From CAYRYU01 sp964428355 (GTDB lineage: Bacteria; Muiribacteriota; Ozemobacteria; Ozemobacterales; Ozemobacteraceae), in assembly GCA_964428355.1 (NCBI GenBank), contig CAYRYU010000120.1:1-20994 (forward strand): a DNA stretch of 20,994 nt. The letters are read 5' to 3'. Made by a program: the position numbers and the translations under genes. Positions within the stretch are counted from its first letter, which is position 1, and each line of letters starts with the position of its first letter. Positions 1 through 6,770 of the stretch are shown one piece after another. The notes below the pieces were generated by a model, which saw nothing but the letters and a program-made list of their open reading frames with translations, ran no database searches and was not told the origin of the DNA.

Positions 1-337
1 GTTTTTTGAAGGTCTCATCCTGCCAGGTTTTGGAGACGAGAAGTGCCATGTAGTGGCTGCGGCCGAGTTTCTTGCTCGACTTCATCTTTTCGAGCGCTTC
101 CATCTTCTTCGGATCGGGCATTTTAGAGGGTTTCGGCGGAAGAACCAGGAAGAATTTCTTTGCGGTTTCCTCCAGGACCTTGGCGGTCACACCCTCGGGA
201 ATCTCGTATCCCGTTTCGGCTCCTATAACCTTTTTGGGGTTCGCCAGAAGCTGTTTTTTGAAGGTTTCGTCGCTCCAGGCCTTTTTGATGATCTTCGATG
301 CTTTTTCGTGACTGATCTTTGCTTCGTCTTTTTTCAC
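1..337 (-). CDS. NHLP-type (nitrile hydratase-like leader) protein with a second leader repeat, 3' end outside window
   Basis: The first 112 residues are visible and the frame is open to the window edge. The start is GTG at 337, with AAGGAG six bases upstream and no in-frame ATG before it. Residues about 13-68 match the nitrile hydratase alpha-like leader family (NHLP, TIGR03793): AWSDETFKKQLLANPKKV, then GYEIPEGV, then VLEETAKKFFLVLPP. The metal-binding CTLCSC site of true nitrile hydratase is absent. After a lysine-rich linker (70-92) a second copy begins, HYMALLVSKTWQDETFKK, and the DNA at 1-30 closely resembles 247-280. In known systems NHLP leaders guide modification and export of ribosomal peptides, but here a further leader follows the first rather than an obvious core peptide. 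It is probably co-transcribed with the DUF2225 gene upstream. Family membership is fairly sure; role as a peptide precursor is inference. Confidence 0.75.
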   Translation of the reverse strand, partial: MKKDEAKISHEKASKIIKKAWSDETFKKQLLANPKKVIGAETGYEIPEGVTAKVLEETAKKFFLVLPPKPSKMPDPKKMEALEKMKSSKKLGRSHYMALLVSKTWQDETFKK

Positions 338-357
338 GGCAGACTCCTTGAAAAGTT

Positions 358-379
358 CCCGGAAAGAGACGTTTCCGGG
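358..379 (-). promoter_or_regulatory. Stem-loop between DUF2225 and NHLP genes
   Basis: A perfect 8-bp inverted repeat, CCCGGAAA and TTTCCGGG, with a 6-nt loop lies between the DUF2225 stop and the Shine-Dalgarno at 344-349. In the minus-strand transcript it is followed by AACTTTTC, too weak for a convincing terminator. It may adjust expression or mRNA stability of the NHLP gene relative to its partner. Confidence 0.45.
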
Positions 380-395
380 TGGTTTTCGGTGAATT

Positions 396-1052
396 CTAGT
401 TGATGAAGTGTTCGTTGAGTTCGGCTTGTTTGCGGGTGAGATCCAGGACCCATTGCTGGTCCTGGTCAAAAACCATCTCCTCAACGGATCCGAACCACTC
501 GCGCGCAGATGCCTTGTCCTCGAGGCGGCGGTACAACTCGCCCACGAGATATGTCACAACCGCCAGGTTGTCGGGATTCATGATCGTGGAATGCTCGACC
601 GAGTATTTCAGGAACTTCACCGCGAGCTGCTGGAGCTCGATCTCGGCTTTCCGGTTTTCCTCCCGACGGCAGACCCAGGTTCCACGAAGGTAGAGATTAC
701 CGATGTGGTATGGATTCCGTTTCAGTTCTTCATAGATCTTCGCGGCAAGGTAGTATCTCTGGGCATCCGCGGGGAGCTTTCGGAAAACGGGCTGTCCGAC
801 GATTTCCCGGATCTTTCCGGCTTCGATCTTGCTGCCGTCGCGGTTTTCGGCGGCGAAATCATCGGGATACCCGCAGAACTGGCAAAGGGGGCACTGGGCG
901 AGGAAGTGTGGAAGGGGGTCATCTCCGAGGTAATGCGGAAAGAAGTCGGAATCCTGGCCCTGGTGAGAAACCGATTCGACGACCTGTGCCTGGAAATGAT
1001 TCCCACAGGAAGGACAATCGAATTGCTGTTGGATCAATCTGGTGGTCAACAT
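396..1052 (-). CDS. DUF2225 family protein
   Basis: This is a 218-residue protein of the uncharacterised DUF2225 family. Its N-terminus carries CPSC (13-16) and a CPLCQFCGY motif (54-61), five cysteines in a zinc-ribbon-like arrangement. The rest is helical and TPR-like, with several YLxxxxY/LY patterns. No signal peptide or membrane segment is seen, so it is probably cytoplasmic. The ATG at 1052 has AAGGAG four bases upstream. The gene follows a consensus promoter that starts inside the lepB stop, and precedes the NHLP gene by 58 bases, so the two probably share a transcript. The molecular function of DUF2225 is not known to me; any link to peptide maturation rests only on the neighbour. Confidence 0.85.
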   Translation of the reverse strand: MLTTRLIQQQFDCPSCGNHFQAQVVESVSHQGQDSDFFPHYLGDDPLPHFLAQCPLCQFCGYPDDFAAENRDGSKIEAGKIREIVGQPVFRKLPADAQRYYLAAKIYEELKRNPYHIGNLYLRGTWVCRREENRKAEIELQQLAVKFLKYSVEHSTIMNPDNLAVVTYLVGELYRRLEDKASAREWFGSVEEMVFDQDQQWVLDLTRKQAELNEHFIN

Positions 1053-1104
1053 TCCGCTCCTTGGAAATCACGCGCCTGTGCACGGAAAAGGGATACCCGA
1101 CGAA

Positions 1105-1141
1105 CCGCCGCATTATAGCCTTTTCGCGGTACCCTTGTCAA
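1105..1141 (-). promoter_or_regulatory. Consensus sigma-70 promoter for DUF2225-NHLP
   Basis: On the minus strand TTGACA (1141-1136) and TATAAT (1117-1112) are both perfect, with an 18-base spacer. Transcription should start near 1105, about 50 bases before the DUF2225 ATG. The -35 box overlaps the lepB stop codon (AATTGA). Confidence 0.85.
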
Positions 1142-1665
1142 TTGGGGATGGAGCGAATCAACCCGATGCACCAGGGAGGCCAGAATTTGAAATCCGCCCG
1201 TCCCTTCACCTGCGTTATGTCTAGGAATCCCCAGGCACGGCTGTCATGCGAGTTGTTCCGGTTGTCCCCCATCACGCAGACTTTCCCATCGGGAACCCTT
1301 AAGGGGCCATAGGTTCCGAAAACGTATTCCTTCACGAAAGGTTCAAGGATACGTTTTCCGTTCCGGAAGAGATAACCCTCCTTTATCTCGAGGAGATCCC
1401 CCGGGGCCCCCACGACCCGCTTGATGAAATCCTTTCGGGGATCGAGAGGGAAGGAAAACACCACAACCTCGCCGACTCTCGGGGAACGGAAGTGGTAGAG
1501 GAGCTTGTTGACCATGATCTTTTCGGTCGACCGAAGCTGAGGCTCCATGCAGGCCCCTTCGATCACGAACCCCTGGATGAAGTAGGTCTGGAGAATCACG
1601 AAGAAGATGAGGGCCTTTACGAAATCCCTTGCCCAATCTTTCATCGATTCACGGATCTTTTCCAA
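1138..1665 (-). CDS. lepB: Signal peptidase I with cysteine in place of the catalytic serine
   Basis: This 175-residue protein would remove signal peptides at the outer face of the inner membrane. One membrane segment (about 14-34) precedes the catalytic domain. The family boxes are present: VIEGACMEP (34-42), FIKRVVGAPGD (80-90, general-base Lys82) and GDNRNNSHDSR (133-143). The family nucleophile is Ser in a GxSMxPT motif; here it is Cys39 (codon TGC, one base from TCC) and the motif Thr is Gln. All other core residues are kept, so it is unlikely to be dead. The start is TTG at 1665 with GGGAG six bases upstream; an ATG at 1644 is an alternative. It is short, as in Gram-positive or minimal forms. 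It stands alone, with 475 bases of repeats upstream. Confidence 0.93.
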   Translation of the reverse strand: MEKIRESMKDWARDFVKALIFFVILQTYFIQGFVIEGACMEPQLRSTEKIMVNKLLYHFRSPRVGEVVVFSFPLDPRKDFIKRVVGAPGDLLEIKEGYLFRNGKRILEPFVKEYVFGTYGPLRVPDGKVCVMGDNRNNSHDSRAWGFLDITQVKGRADFKFWPPWCIGLIRSIPN

Positions 1666-2140
1666 CTTGGACTCCCTGTTTGCTGTCGCCGTACCATTTC
1701 GGAAAGGAAGCCTCGTTTCTTAACGGAAAAAAACACCGTGCGGAAGGAAAGACAGGAAAGATCGGAAAGGAAGGAAAGGAGGAAAACCACAAAGGGACAA
1801 AGGGACAAAGGTCACAAGGCTCACAAAGAGCAGGATTTCACAGGCCCCTCCCGGAAAAATCACTTCCGCTTCGTGAACTTCGTGTCCTTCGTGGCTTTGT
1901 GGTAATCCCCNNNNNNNNNNNNNNNNNNNNNNNNNNNNNNNNNNNNNNNNNNNNNNNNNNNNNNNNNNNNNNNNNNNNNNNNNNNNNNNNNNNNNNNNNN
2001 NNNNNNNNNNAAAATCACTTCCGCTTCGTGAACTTCGTGTCCTTCGTGGCTTTGTGGTAATCCCCTTGTTCCAGCGCCGGAACTCGTTTCCCTTTCGTGA
2101 ACTTCGTGGCTTTGTGGTAATCCCCCGTTCCCTTCTTTTG
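1666..2140. other. Gene-free stretch with purine tract, repeats and assembly gap
   Basis: No credible coding sequence is seen in these 475 bases. About 1735-1835 is a purine-rich tract read on the plus strand, including GGAAAGG and ACAAAGGG runs. From 1851 on it holds CACGAAG-type repeats, and 1911-2010 is exactly 100 Ns, the usual placeholder for a gap of unknown size. No clear promoter for lepB could be picked out. Confidence 0.8.
1851..2125. repeat. Direct repeats rich in TTCGTG/CACGAAG flanking an N gap
   Basis: A unit of about 55-60 bases ends at 1910 and recurs at 2011-2065, with a shorter copy at about 2088-2125. All three end in GGCTTTGTGGTAATCCCC. Inside the unit a 9-base period is visible (TTCGTGAAC, TTCGTGTCC, TTCGTGGC). 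The gap lies exactly between two identical copies, so more copies were probably lost in assembly. A degenerate relative occurs at about 6528-6552. Confidence 0.85.
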
Positions 2141-3406
2141 TTATCCCCCGGTTTTGCCTTCGAGCGTTTTTAGCTCGTGATACAAAGCCCCAAGAAAGGA
2201 ACCGACCTCGGTGACGATCCCGATTGTCTGGTGGGATCCCCGGTCCGCCAGTTTGGTGACCACCGCTGGATTGATGTCGACGCAGATCGTCTTCACGTAT
2301 CCCGGAAGCATGTTTCCCACACCGATTCCGTGGAGCATCGTCGAGAAGATGAGCATGACGGTACAGTCCTGCATCAGCTTGAAATAGGCTTTCTGGGCCT
2401 CGACCATATCGGTCAGGACCTCGGGAAGAGGCCCGTCGTCCCTTATGCTTCCGGCAAGGGCAAATGGTACCTTTGCCTTGACGCACTCGTAAAAAATTCC
2501 CTGGGTCAGAATGCCCTTCTCGACCGCTCCTGCTATCGATCCGCATCGGAAGATCTCGTTTATCGCTCTCATGTGGTTTCTGTGGCCGCCTTCGACAGGT
2601 TCCCCGCTCTCGATGTCTATTCCAAGACTCGTCTTGAAGAGGTTCTGCTCGATATCGTGTACGGCAAGCGCGTTTCCTGAAAGAAGGAAGTCGACGTATC
2701 CGTCCCTGACCATTTTGGCGAGGAACTCCCCTCCCCCGGTATGGACTACGACAGGTCCGGCGGTCACTCCGAGCCTTCCCCCCGACCGGCGCTTCTCGAC
2801 GATCCATCTTGCAATCTTCTGTACGGCGATCCTGACCCGCTTTTCGGAACTCACGTCACTGTTCATGAACGCGAACTCGTCCCGGTCACGTTCCCGGAAC
2901 TCAGGTTGAATGCGGATGCCCGGATATCCGCAGACGACCAGATCACCATTTTTCACGTCACGGAGTTTCCGGCAGTTCACTTCCCAGCCCGATGTATTCT
3001 TCCGGCAGACCAGGACTGCGTCCATTCGCTGGTCGGCAACGGGGTACCATTTCCCCTCGAGCCTGACTTCGGTGCGGTGGTTTGTCGTGGAGTAGAAATC
3101 CGGTGGGACAACCCAGTCCTTTTCAGCGGGTTTCAGAACGGCGTTTTCCTCGACCACGGGAAGGCAGCCCAATCCGTGGAGGCCCTGGCAGACCTGCTGG
3201 AGAAGATCCTTGTCATCGGAAAACACCTTGAACCGCACCTTGGAGAACTCCTGGTGGGTGTGGCCCATCCTGAACTCGAGAATCTCGTAGGTGCATTCAC
3301 CTTTGATTATCAGGTCCATGATCGCAGTCATGAACCCGGAGTCGATCAAATGGCCTTCGGCCCTCAACTCCGCGGCAAATCCCGGCTTTTTCGCTTCTTC
3401 GCTCAT
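2141..3406 (-). CDS. LOR/SDH-domain protein of the TIGR00300 family (ornithine cyclodeaminase-like)
   Basis: The 421-residue protein matches the TIGR00300/LOR-SDH conserved region along its whole length. Recognisable stretches are MGHTHQEFSKVRFKVF, a central PGIRIQPEF with NSDVSSEKR, TAGPVVVHTGGG, LSGNALAVHDIEQ, and the C-terminal VDINPAVVTKLADRG. Known relatives include archaeal ornithine cyclodeaminases (ornithine to proline, NAD-dependent) and the C-terminal half of cyanobacterial ArgZ/AgrE. The N-terminal arginine dihydrolase domain of the cyanobacterial enzymes is missing. The ATG overlaps the trmH stop by four bases (ATGA) and has AAGGAG six bases upstream, so it is the last gene of the pgi operon. 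Family is sure; ornithine as substrate is inferred. Confidence 0.85.
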   Translation of the reverse strand: MSEEAKKPGFAAELRAEGHLIDSGFMTAIMDLIIKGECTYEILEFRMGHTHQEFSKVRFKVFSDDKDLLQQVCQGLHGLGCLPVVEENAVLKPAEKDWVVPPDFYSTTNHRTEVRLEGKWYPVADQRMDAVLVCRKNTSGWEVNCRKLRDVKNGDLVVCGYPGIRIQPEFRERDRDEFAFMNSDVSSEKRVRIAVQKIARWIVEKRRSGGRLGVTAGPVVVHTGGGEFLAKMVRDGYVDFLLSGNALAVHDIEQNLFKTSLGIDIESGEPVEGGHRNHMRAINEIFRCGSIAGAVEKGILTQGIFYECVKAKVPFALAGSIRDDGPLPEVLTDMVEAQKAYFKLMQDCTVMLIFSTMLHGIGVGNMLPGYVKTICVDINPAVVTKLADRGSHQTIGIVTEVGSFLGALYHELKTLEGKTGG

Positions 3407-4119
3407 TTTCTGCTCCTTGCGGTGAGTGGGTGTTTCGGTGGTTTTCCAGTTCTCAAGGCTCTCCCATCGATGTGATCCCCAGGGCCGGGTTCGGGCTCCC
3501 CGGCGAGAACCTCACGGAAATCCTCCGGCTGGAAACCTTCCTGGGATAAGCCCCAGGCCTTGAACAAGGCCCGGATTTTCTTCATCGGCTGTCGTCGCTC
3601 GTACATCCCCGCCAGGGACCTCTGGCGTTGGATTTCGAAAAGGATGACCGCGGCGGCGACCGAAACGTTCAGGCTCTGGACGAACCCGGCCATGGGAAGG
3701 AGGATATTCACGTCCGCAATCCTGACCACCTCTTCGGAACAACCCCGTTTCTCGTTCCCGACCACAACTATCCAGGGGCGGGTCCAGTCGACTTCACGGA
3801 AATCCACGGCCTTCCGCCCCAGATGGGTGACCGCTATCGAGTACCCCTGCGATTTCTTCTTCGCCAGAAGGCCTGGAAGATCACGACTGACCCGCCACCT
3901 GACCCAACGCTGGGTTCCCATGGCTACGTCCGGATTCGGGGGCTCAGGCTTCTCCGTGTCGGGCTGCCAGATGATCTCCCCGATTCCGACGGCGTCACAG
4001 GTCCGGCAGACGGCGGAAAGATTGTGGGGGTCGTGGACACCGTCGAATGCTATCGAGATGTCGGTTTGTCTCTTGTGAAGAGCGTTTCCAATCCGGAATG
4101 TTCTGTGCGGCGTTGCCAT
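3403..4119 (-). CDS. trmH: tRNA (guanosine-2'-O-)-methyltransferase, TrmH/SpoU family
   Basis: This 238-residue SPOUT enzyme probably methylates the 2'-OH of G18 in tRNA. The three SpoU motifs are clear: FDGVHDPHNLSAVCRTCDAVG near residues 25-45 (motif 1 with the Asn and Arg), IVVVGNEKRGCSEE in the middle (motif 2) and LLPMAGFVQSLNVSVAAAV (motif 3, knotted SAM site). The C-terminal extension carrying RR and FxxxG elements resembles the SpoU C-terminal region of TrmH rather than RlmB, which would have an N-terminal L30e-like domain. The start ATG at 4119 follows GAGGAAG and lies six bases after the preceding gene's stop. Confidence 0.88.
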   Translation of the reverse strand: MATPHRTFRIGNALHKRQTDISIAFDGVHDPHNLSAVCRTCDAVGIGEIIWQPDTEKPEPPNPDVAMGTQRWVRWRVSRDLPGLLAKKKSQGYSIAVTHLGRKAVDFREVDWTRPWIVVVGNEKRGCSEEVVRIADVNILLPMAGFVQSLNVSVAAAVILFEIQRQRSLAGMYERRQPMKKIRALFKAWGLSQEGFQPEDFREVLAGEPEPGPGDHIDGRALRTGKPPKHPLTARSRK

Positions 4120-4125
4120 TCTTCC

Positions 4126-5043
4126 TCACCCTGCGTTCGGTTTCGGAGTTGAAGGAGGGAGGGAATCTGAGCCGGACGAGACCGAGTCCGGGGATTGCGC
4201 AGGAACCGGATCGGGTGGAAGGATCCTTCCCCTGGTCCGGACGAAACCGTTCTCGACGTTGATTTCCCCGATCCTGAGTTTCAGCCAGGTTTTTCTCGCG
4301 TCGAAGACCGGGTTGATCCGGCTGAAAAGGGCATTCACGGCGGCACGGGGGATCGGGAGACCATTGATCGACATTTTCCGGCAGTTGAAACGGATCGCGG
4401 TTTCCCCGACCTTTTCGGGAGCGCCTTCGACGCGGAAATCCATCGTCAGGATTCCCTTCCGGCAACGCCCCCTCAAGATCGTCGCGTTTTTCCGGAGGGA
4501 TAAGCGAAGGTCGGAAAGCTGGCGGGCCTTGGAAAAAAGGTCGAATACCTTCAGGATGTCCTTCTCCGATACGAAGGTTTCCAGTTCGATCGATTTTGCT
4601 GCGAGGAATCTCAGGTGGCCGGCATCGAGTTGGCGCTCGTCAAGCAGTACATCAGGGAACTCGAAATAGGCGTGGTCGATCGTGAGGTTGTAGTAGCGGA
4701 CCTGGCCCGCCAGAACACGGATGGATCGGTAGGATCCAACCCCATGAGTCGCGGGAAAAGCCTGGACGGAAATGCTTGCGGTCCGTGGCGTGATTTCGAC
4801 CATCGACTTGACCTGTGCGGGTGAGTAACCCAGGACTCGGAACAGCCCGGTGTCTTGAAAGGCCTGTGGATCGGAAAAAGCTTCGCGGAAAGCCGCGAGC
4901 AGCATGTCAAGCGAAGGGTGAACTTCCGTCGGCGGGGCGGTTGGCGGCTGTGCCTGCGAACCAATGGTACAAAAGAGAATCACGAGTGACAGTGCGATGA
5001 TGACCCGCGCTTCGGGCGCGGAATGCGGTGACTTTTTCAACAC
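4126..5043 (-). CDS. Exported LmeA/DUF2993-like protein
   Basis: The 305-residue product begins with a basic stretch and a hydrophobic segment (about 14-31, IIALSLVILFCTIGSQA), consistent with a Sec signal peptide cleaved near SQA-Q. The body resembles DUF2993/LmeA proteins: two beta-rich halves in which a hydrophobic strand such as YFEFPDVLLD is followed by a helix like FVSEKDILKVF. LmeA proteins bind phospholipids in the cell envelope; that role is inferred here. The C-terminus is a low-complexity Pro/Ser tail. The likely start is GTG at 5043, inside the last codons of pgi (7-base overlap), with no close Shine-Dalgarno, which suggests translational coupling. Confidence 0.6.
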   Translation of the reverse strand: MLKKSPHSAPEARVIIALSLVILFCTIGSQAQPPTAPPTEVHPSLDMLLAAFREAFSDPQAFQDTGLFRVLGYSPAQVKSMVEITPRTASISVQAFPATHGVGSYRSIRVLAGQVRYYNLTIDHAYFEFPDVLLDERQLDAGHLRFLAAKSIELETFVSEKDILKVFDLFSKARQLSDLRLSLRKNATILRGRCRKGILTMDFRVEGAPEKVGETAIRFNCRKMSINGLPIPRAAVNALFSRINPVFDARKTWLKLRIGEINVENGFVRTRGRILPPDPVPAQSPDSVSSGSDSLPPSTPKPNAG

Positions 5044-6476
5044 GTGAACGTGTTTTCCCCCCCTTTCAGTTCCTTTTCGATCTGGGCCCGCCGCTTCTCA
5101 TAGCCGCGGCAGCCCATCATCGCAAGGATATCCATCTTCGCTTCCTCGACCCCATCCTGCTCGAAAGTTTTCACCTGGTACAATTCCCCGGCAACCACGC
5201 TCTGCAAGAGCATCATGTACATGAACTGGCCGATGGTGCAGGGAGTGATCGATGGGAAAACGAAGGTCATGTTCGGTCGGCGGGCGTGGCGAAGGGACAG
5301 GGCGGTCGAAATCCGCTCGGTCTGGGCGAGCAACTCGAGGCTCGAACCCTGGAGGTAGCCGAAATCCTCGGATCCGAAGGCCTTGTGCGTGTTGATCGGG
5401 CAGGAGACACTGTACCGGTCCGTTGCGAGGAAGACGACGACCTTGTCCTGGGGACCCTCCGAGAAGATCTGCATCTGGGAATGCTGATCGGATACTCCGC
5501 GTGCCGGAACCGGGGTGCTTCCGCAGTTCACGAGGTTTCCGTCCCTGGAGAATTTCTTTCCGACGGATTCGGCCCAGAGTTGTCTGTACCATTCGACCTG
5601 TCCGCGAAGCCTGTCGGAATATGGCATGAGTACAACCATGTTCCGCCCCTGGCGGACATCCGCGAGGTATTGCAGGAGCGCGGAGAGATAGGCGGGATTC
5701 TTGTGGAAATCCGGTTCCTGAAGTCGGACTTCCATGAGCCGCGCACCTTGGAGGACCCCTTCCACATCGATGCCTGCAAGGGCCGCTGGAAGCAGCCCGA
5801 CCGGGGAGAATACCGAAAAGCGGCCTTCGAGATCCTGGGGGATGGAAAAGGATTTCAATCCCAGTTGCCTCGAGAGGCGCCTCAAGGTTCCCTTCTGCGG
5901 GTCGGTGGTAACCACGACGTGCTTCTTCGCCTTCGATTCACCAAGGGCGCTTTTCAGCCAGTCGAAAGCGACCATGAACCGGCCGAGGGTTTCGGGGGTT
6001 TCCCCGCTCTTGGAAACCACGTTGAAAAGCGTTTTTGCCGGATCGAGCGAGGAAAGGACGCCCTGAAAAGTCTCGGGATCGATGTTATCAGAGAAAATGA
6101 ACCGGAGGTCCTTTCCGCGCCGGCGCTTTCCTAGGAGGTAGCTGAATGGCTTCCCGAGAGCTTTCACGAGGGCAATGGCCCCGAGGGCGGAGCCGCCGAT
6201 GCCGATGAGGACCAGATCGTCGAAATCACCCTCGATCAGGCTCTTGTATTCCTGGATGTCCCGAAGGAAGTCATTTTCGTGGAGGAGGTCCTGCCAGGGG
6301 AGAAGCCCACGGCTTCTGAGGGATTTGATCTGCTTGTGGGCCGCATCGATCTTCGCCCGGTTGGCGGTCAGGAGTTGCTGGGTAAAACCCTGGTCCCCGA
6401 TCATCTCGGCCATCATGTTGGAATAATCGAGCCTTATCTGGCAATCCTCATGTGTGCAATGCTTCTCTCGGGACAT
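5037..6476 (-). CDS. pgi: Glucose-6-phosphate isomerase
   Basis: The 479-residue enzyme interconverts glucose-6-phosphate and fructose-6-phosphate in glycolysis and gluconeogenesis. The N-terminal sugar-isomerase domain has LVLIGIGGSALGA (about 88-100) and the phosphate-binding FNVVSKSGETPET. The second domain carries GQVEWYRQLWAESVGKK (with the family Glu), INTHKAFGSEDFGY (His) and TFEQDGVEEAKM near the C-terminus, matching the PGI signature with its catalytic Lys. Length suits the short bacterial form. ATG at 6476 has AAAGGAG six bases upstream and a promoter-like sequence just before it. It heads the operon with the DUF2993-like gene, trmH and the TIGR00300 gene. Confidence 0.95.
   Translation of the reverse strand: MSREKHCTHEDCQIRLDYSNMMAEMIGDQGFTQQLLTANRAKIDAAHKQIKSLRSRGLLPWQDLLHENDFLRDIQEYKSLIEGDFDDLVLIGIGGSALGAIALVKALGKPFSYLLGKRRRGKDLRFIFSDNIDPETFQGVLSSLDPAKTLFNVVSKSGETPETLGRFMVAFDWLKSALGESKAKKHVVVTTDPQKGTLRRLSRQLGLKSFSIPQDLEGRFSVFSPVGLLPAALAGIDVEGVLQGARLMEVRLQEPDFHKNPAYLSALLQYLADVRQGRNMVVLMPYSDRLRGQVEWYRQLWAESVGKKFSRDGNLVNCGSTPVPARGVSDQHSQMQIFSEGPQDKVVVFLATDRYSVSCPINTHKAFGSEDFGYLQGSSLELLAQTERISTALSLRHARRPNMTFVFPSITPCTIGQFMYMMLLQSVVAGELYQVKTFEQDGVEEAKMDILAMMGCRGYEKRRAQIEKELKGGENTFTC
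5039..5054. repeat. Palindrome at the pgi / DUF2993 junction
   Basis: AACACGT and ACGTGTT form a perfect 7-bp inverted repeat with a 2-base centre, over the pgi stop and the GTG of the next gene. The loop is too small for a good RNA hairpin. It may be coincidence of coding sequence or a protein-binding site. Confidence 0.3.
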
Positions 6477-6502
6477 GGAATTCTCCTTTCCCTGTTTTGC
6501 GT

Positions 6503-6532
6503 ATTCTACCAGAAACCGGGAAACGGATTCAC
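6503..6532 (-). promoter_or_regulatory. Probable promoter of the pgi operon
   Basis: On the minus strand GTGAAT (6532-6527) and TAGAAT (6508-6503) are separated by 18 bases, followed by a short leader with AAAGGAG before the pgi ATG. The -10 is good and the -35 moderate. The -35 lies in a degenerate CACGAAG-type repeat. Confidence 0.5.
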
Positions 6533-6552
6533 CACGAAGACGCGAAGGTCAC
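6528..6552. repeat. Degenerate CACGAAG-type repeat
   Basis: TTCACCACGAAGACGCGAAGG resembles, in inverse orientation, the TTCGTG repeat array at 1851-2125. It lies upstream of pgi. Confidence 0.45.
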
Positions 6553-6770
6553 TCAGGTCGAAGAAAGGCGGAAGAAGGCCGGGAAACCCTCTTTCCATAA
6601 ATGCTCTCGATCTTTTGCTTTTTGGGAGGGATTTCCTGGACGGTCTCGATGAGTTTTTCGTCCCAATAAATAAGGTGTGCGAATTCCACTAAGGAATCAA
6701 ATGAAATTTCTTTCCCATCGTTCCTCCCCCGGGATCGTTTGATTGCGACCGCTTTATAACCGGGTCCCAT
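6549..6770 (-). CDS. Doubtful small ORF or gene remnant
   Basis: From an ATG at 6770, inside the end of the large lipoprotein gene but in another frame, a 73-codon ORF runs to 6549. The middle part (FDSLVEFAHLIYWDEKL, then IETVQEIPPKKQKIESIYGK) looks protein-like and uses more A/T-ending codons than its neighbours. The tail runs into the repeat upstream of pgi. There is no Shine-Dalgarno for this ATG and I recognise no family. It may be the remains of a foreign gene, or chance. Confidence 0.2.
   Translation of the reverse strand: MGPGYKAVAIKRSRGRNDGKEISFDSLVEFAHLIYWDEKLIETVQEIPPKKQKIESIYGKRVSRPSSAFLRPE

Noticed and set aside
1138..1665. lepB as a pseudogene because the Ser is lost
   Set aside because: All other boxes are intact and the frame is whole; a Cys can still act as nucleophile, so it is kept as a gene.
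1629..2060. Open frame across the N gap
   Set aside because: It exists only because Ns contain no stop codons and its ends are repeat DNA.
1851..2125. Repeats as a CRISPR array
   Set aside because: The copies are long, nearly contiguous and internally periodic, with no regular unique spacers.
5028..6134. Long plus-strand open frame antisense to pgi
   Set aside because: It is a shadow of pgi; the minus-strand translation has the full family motifs.
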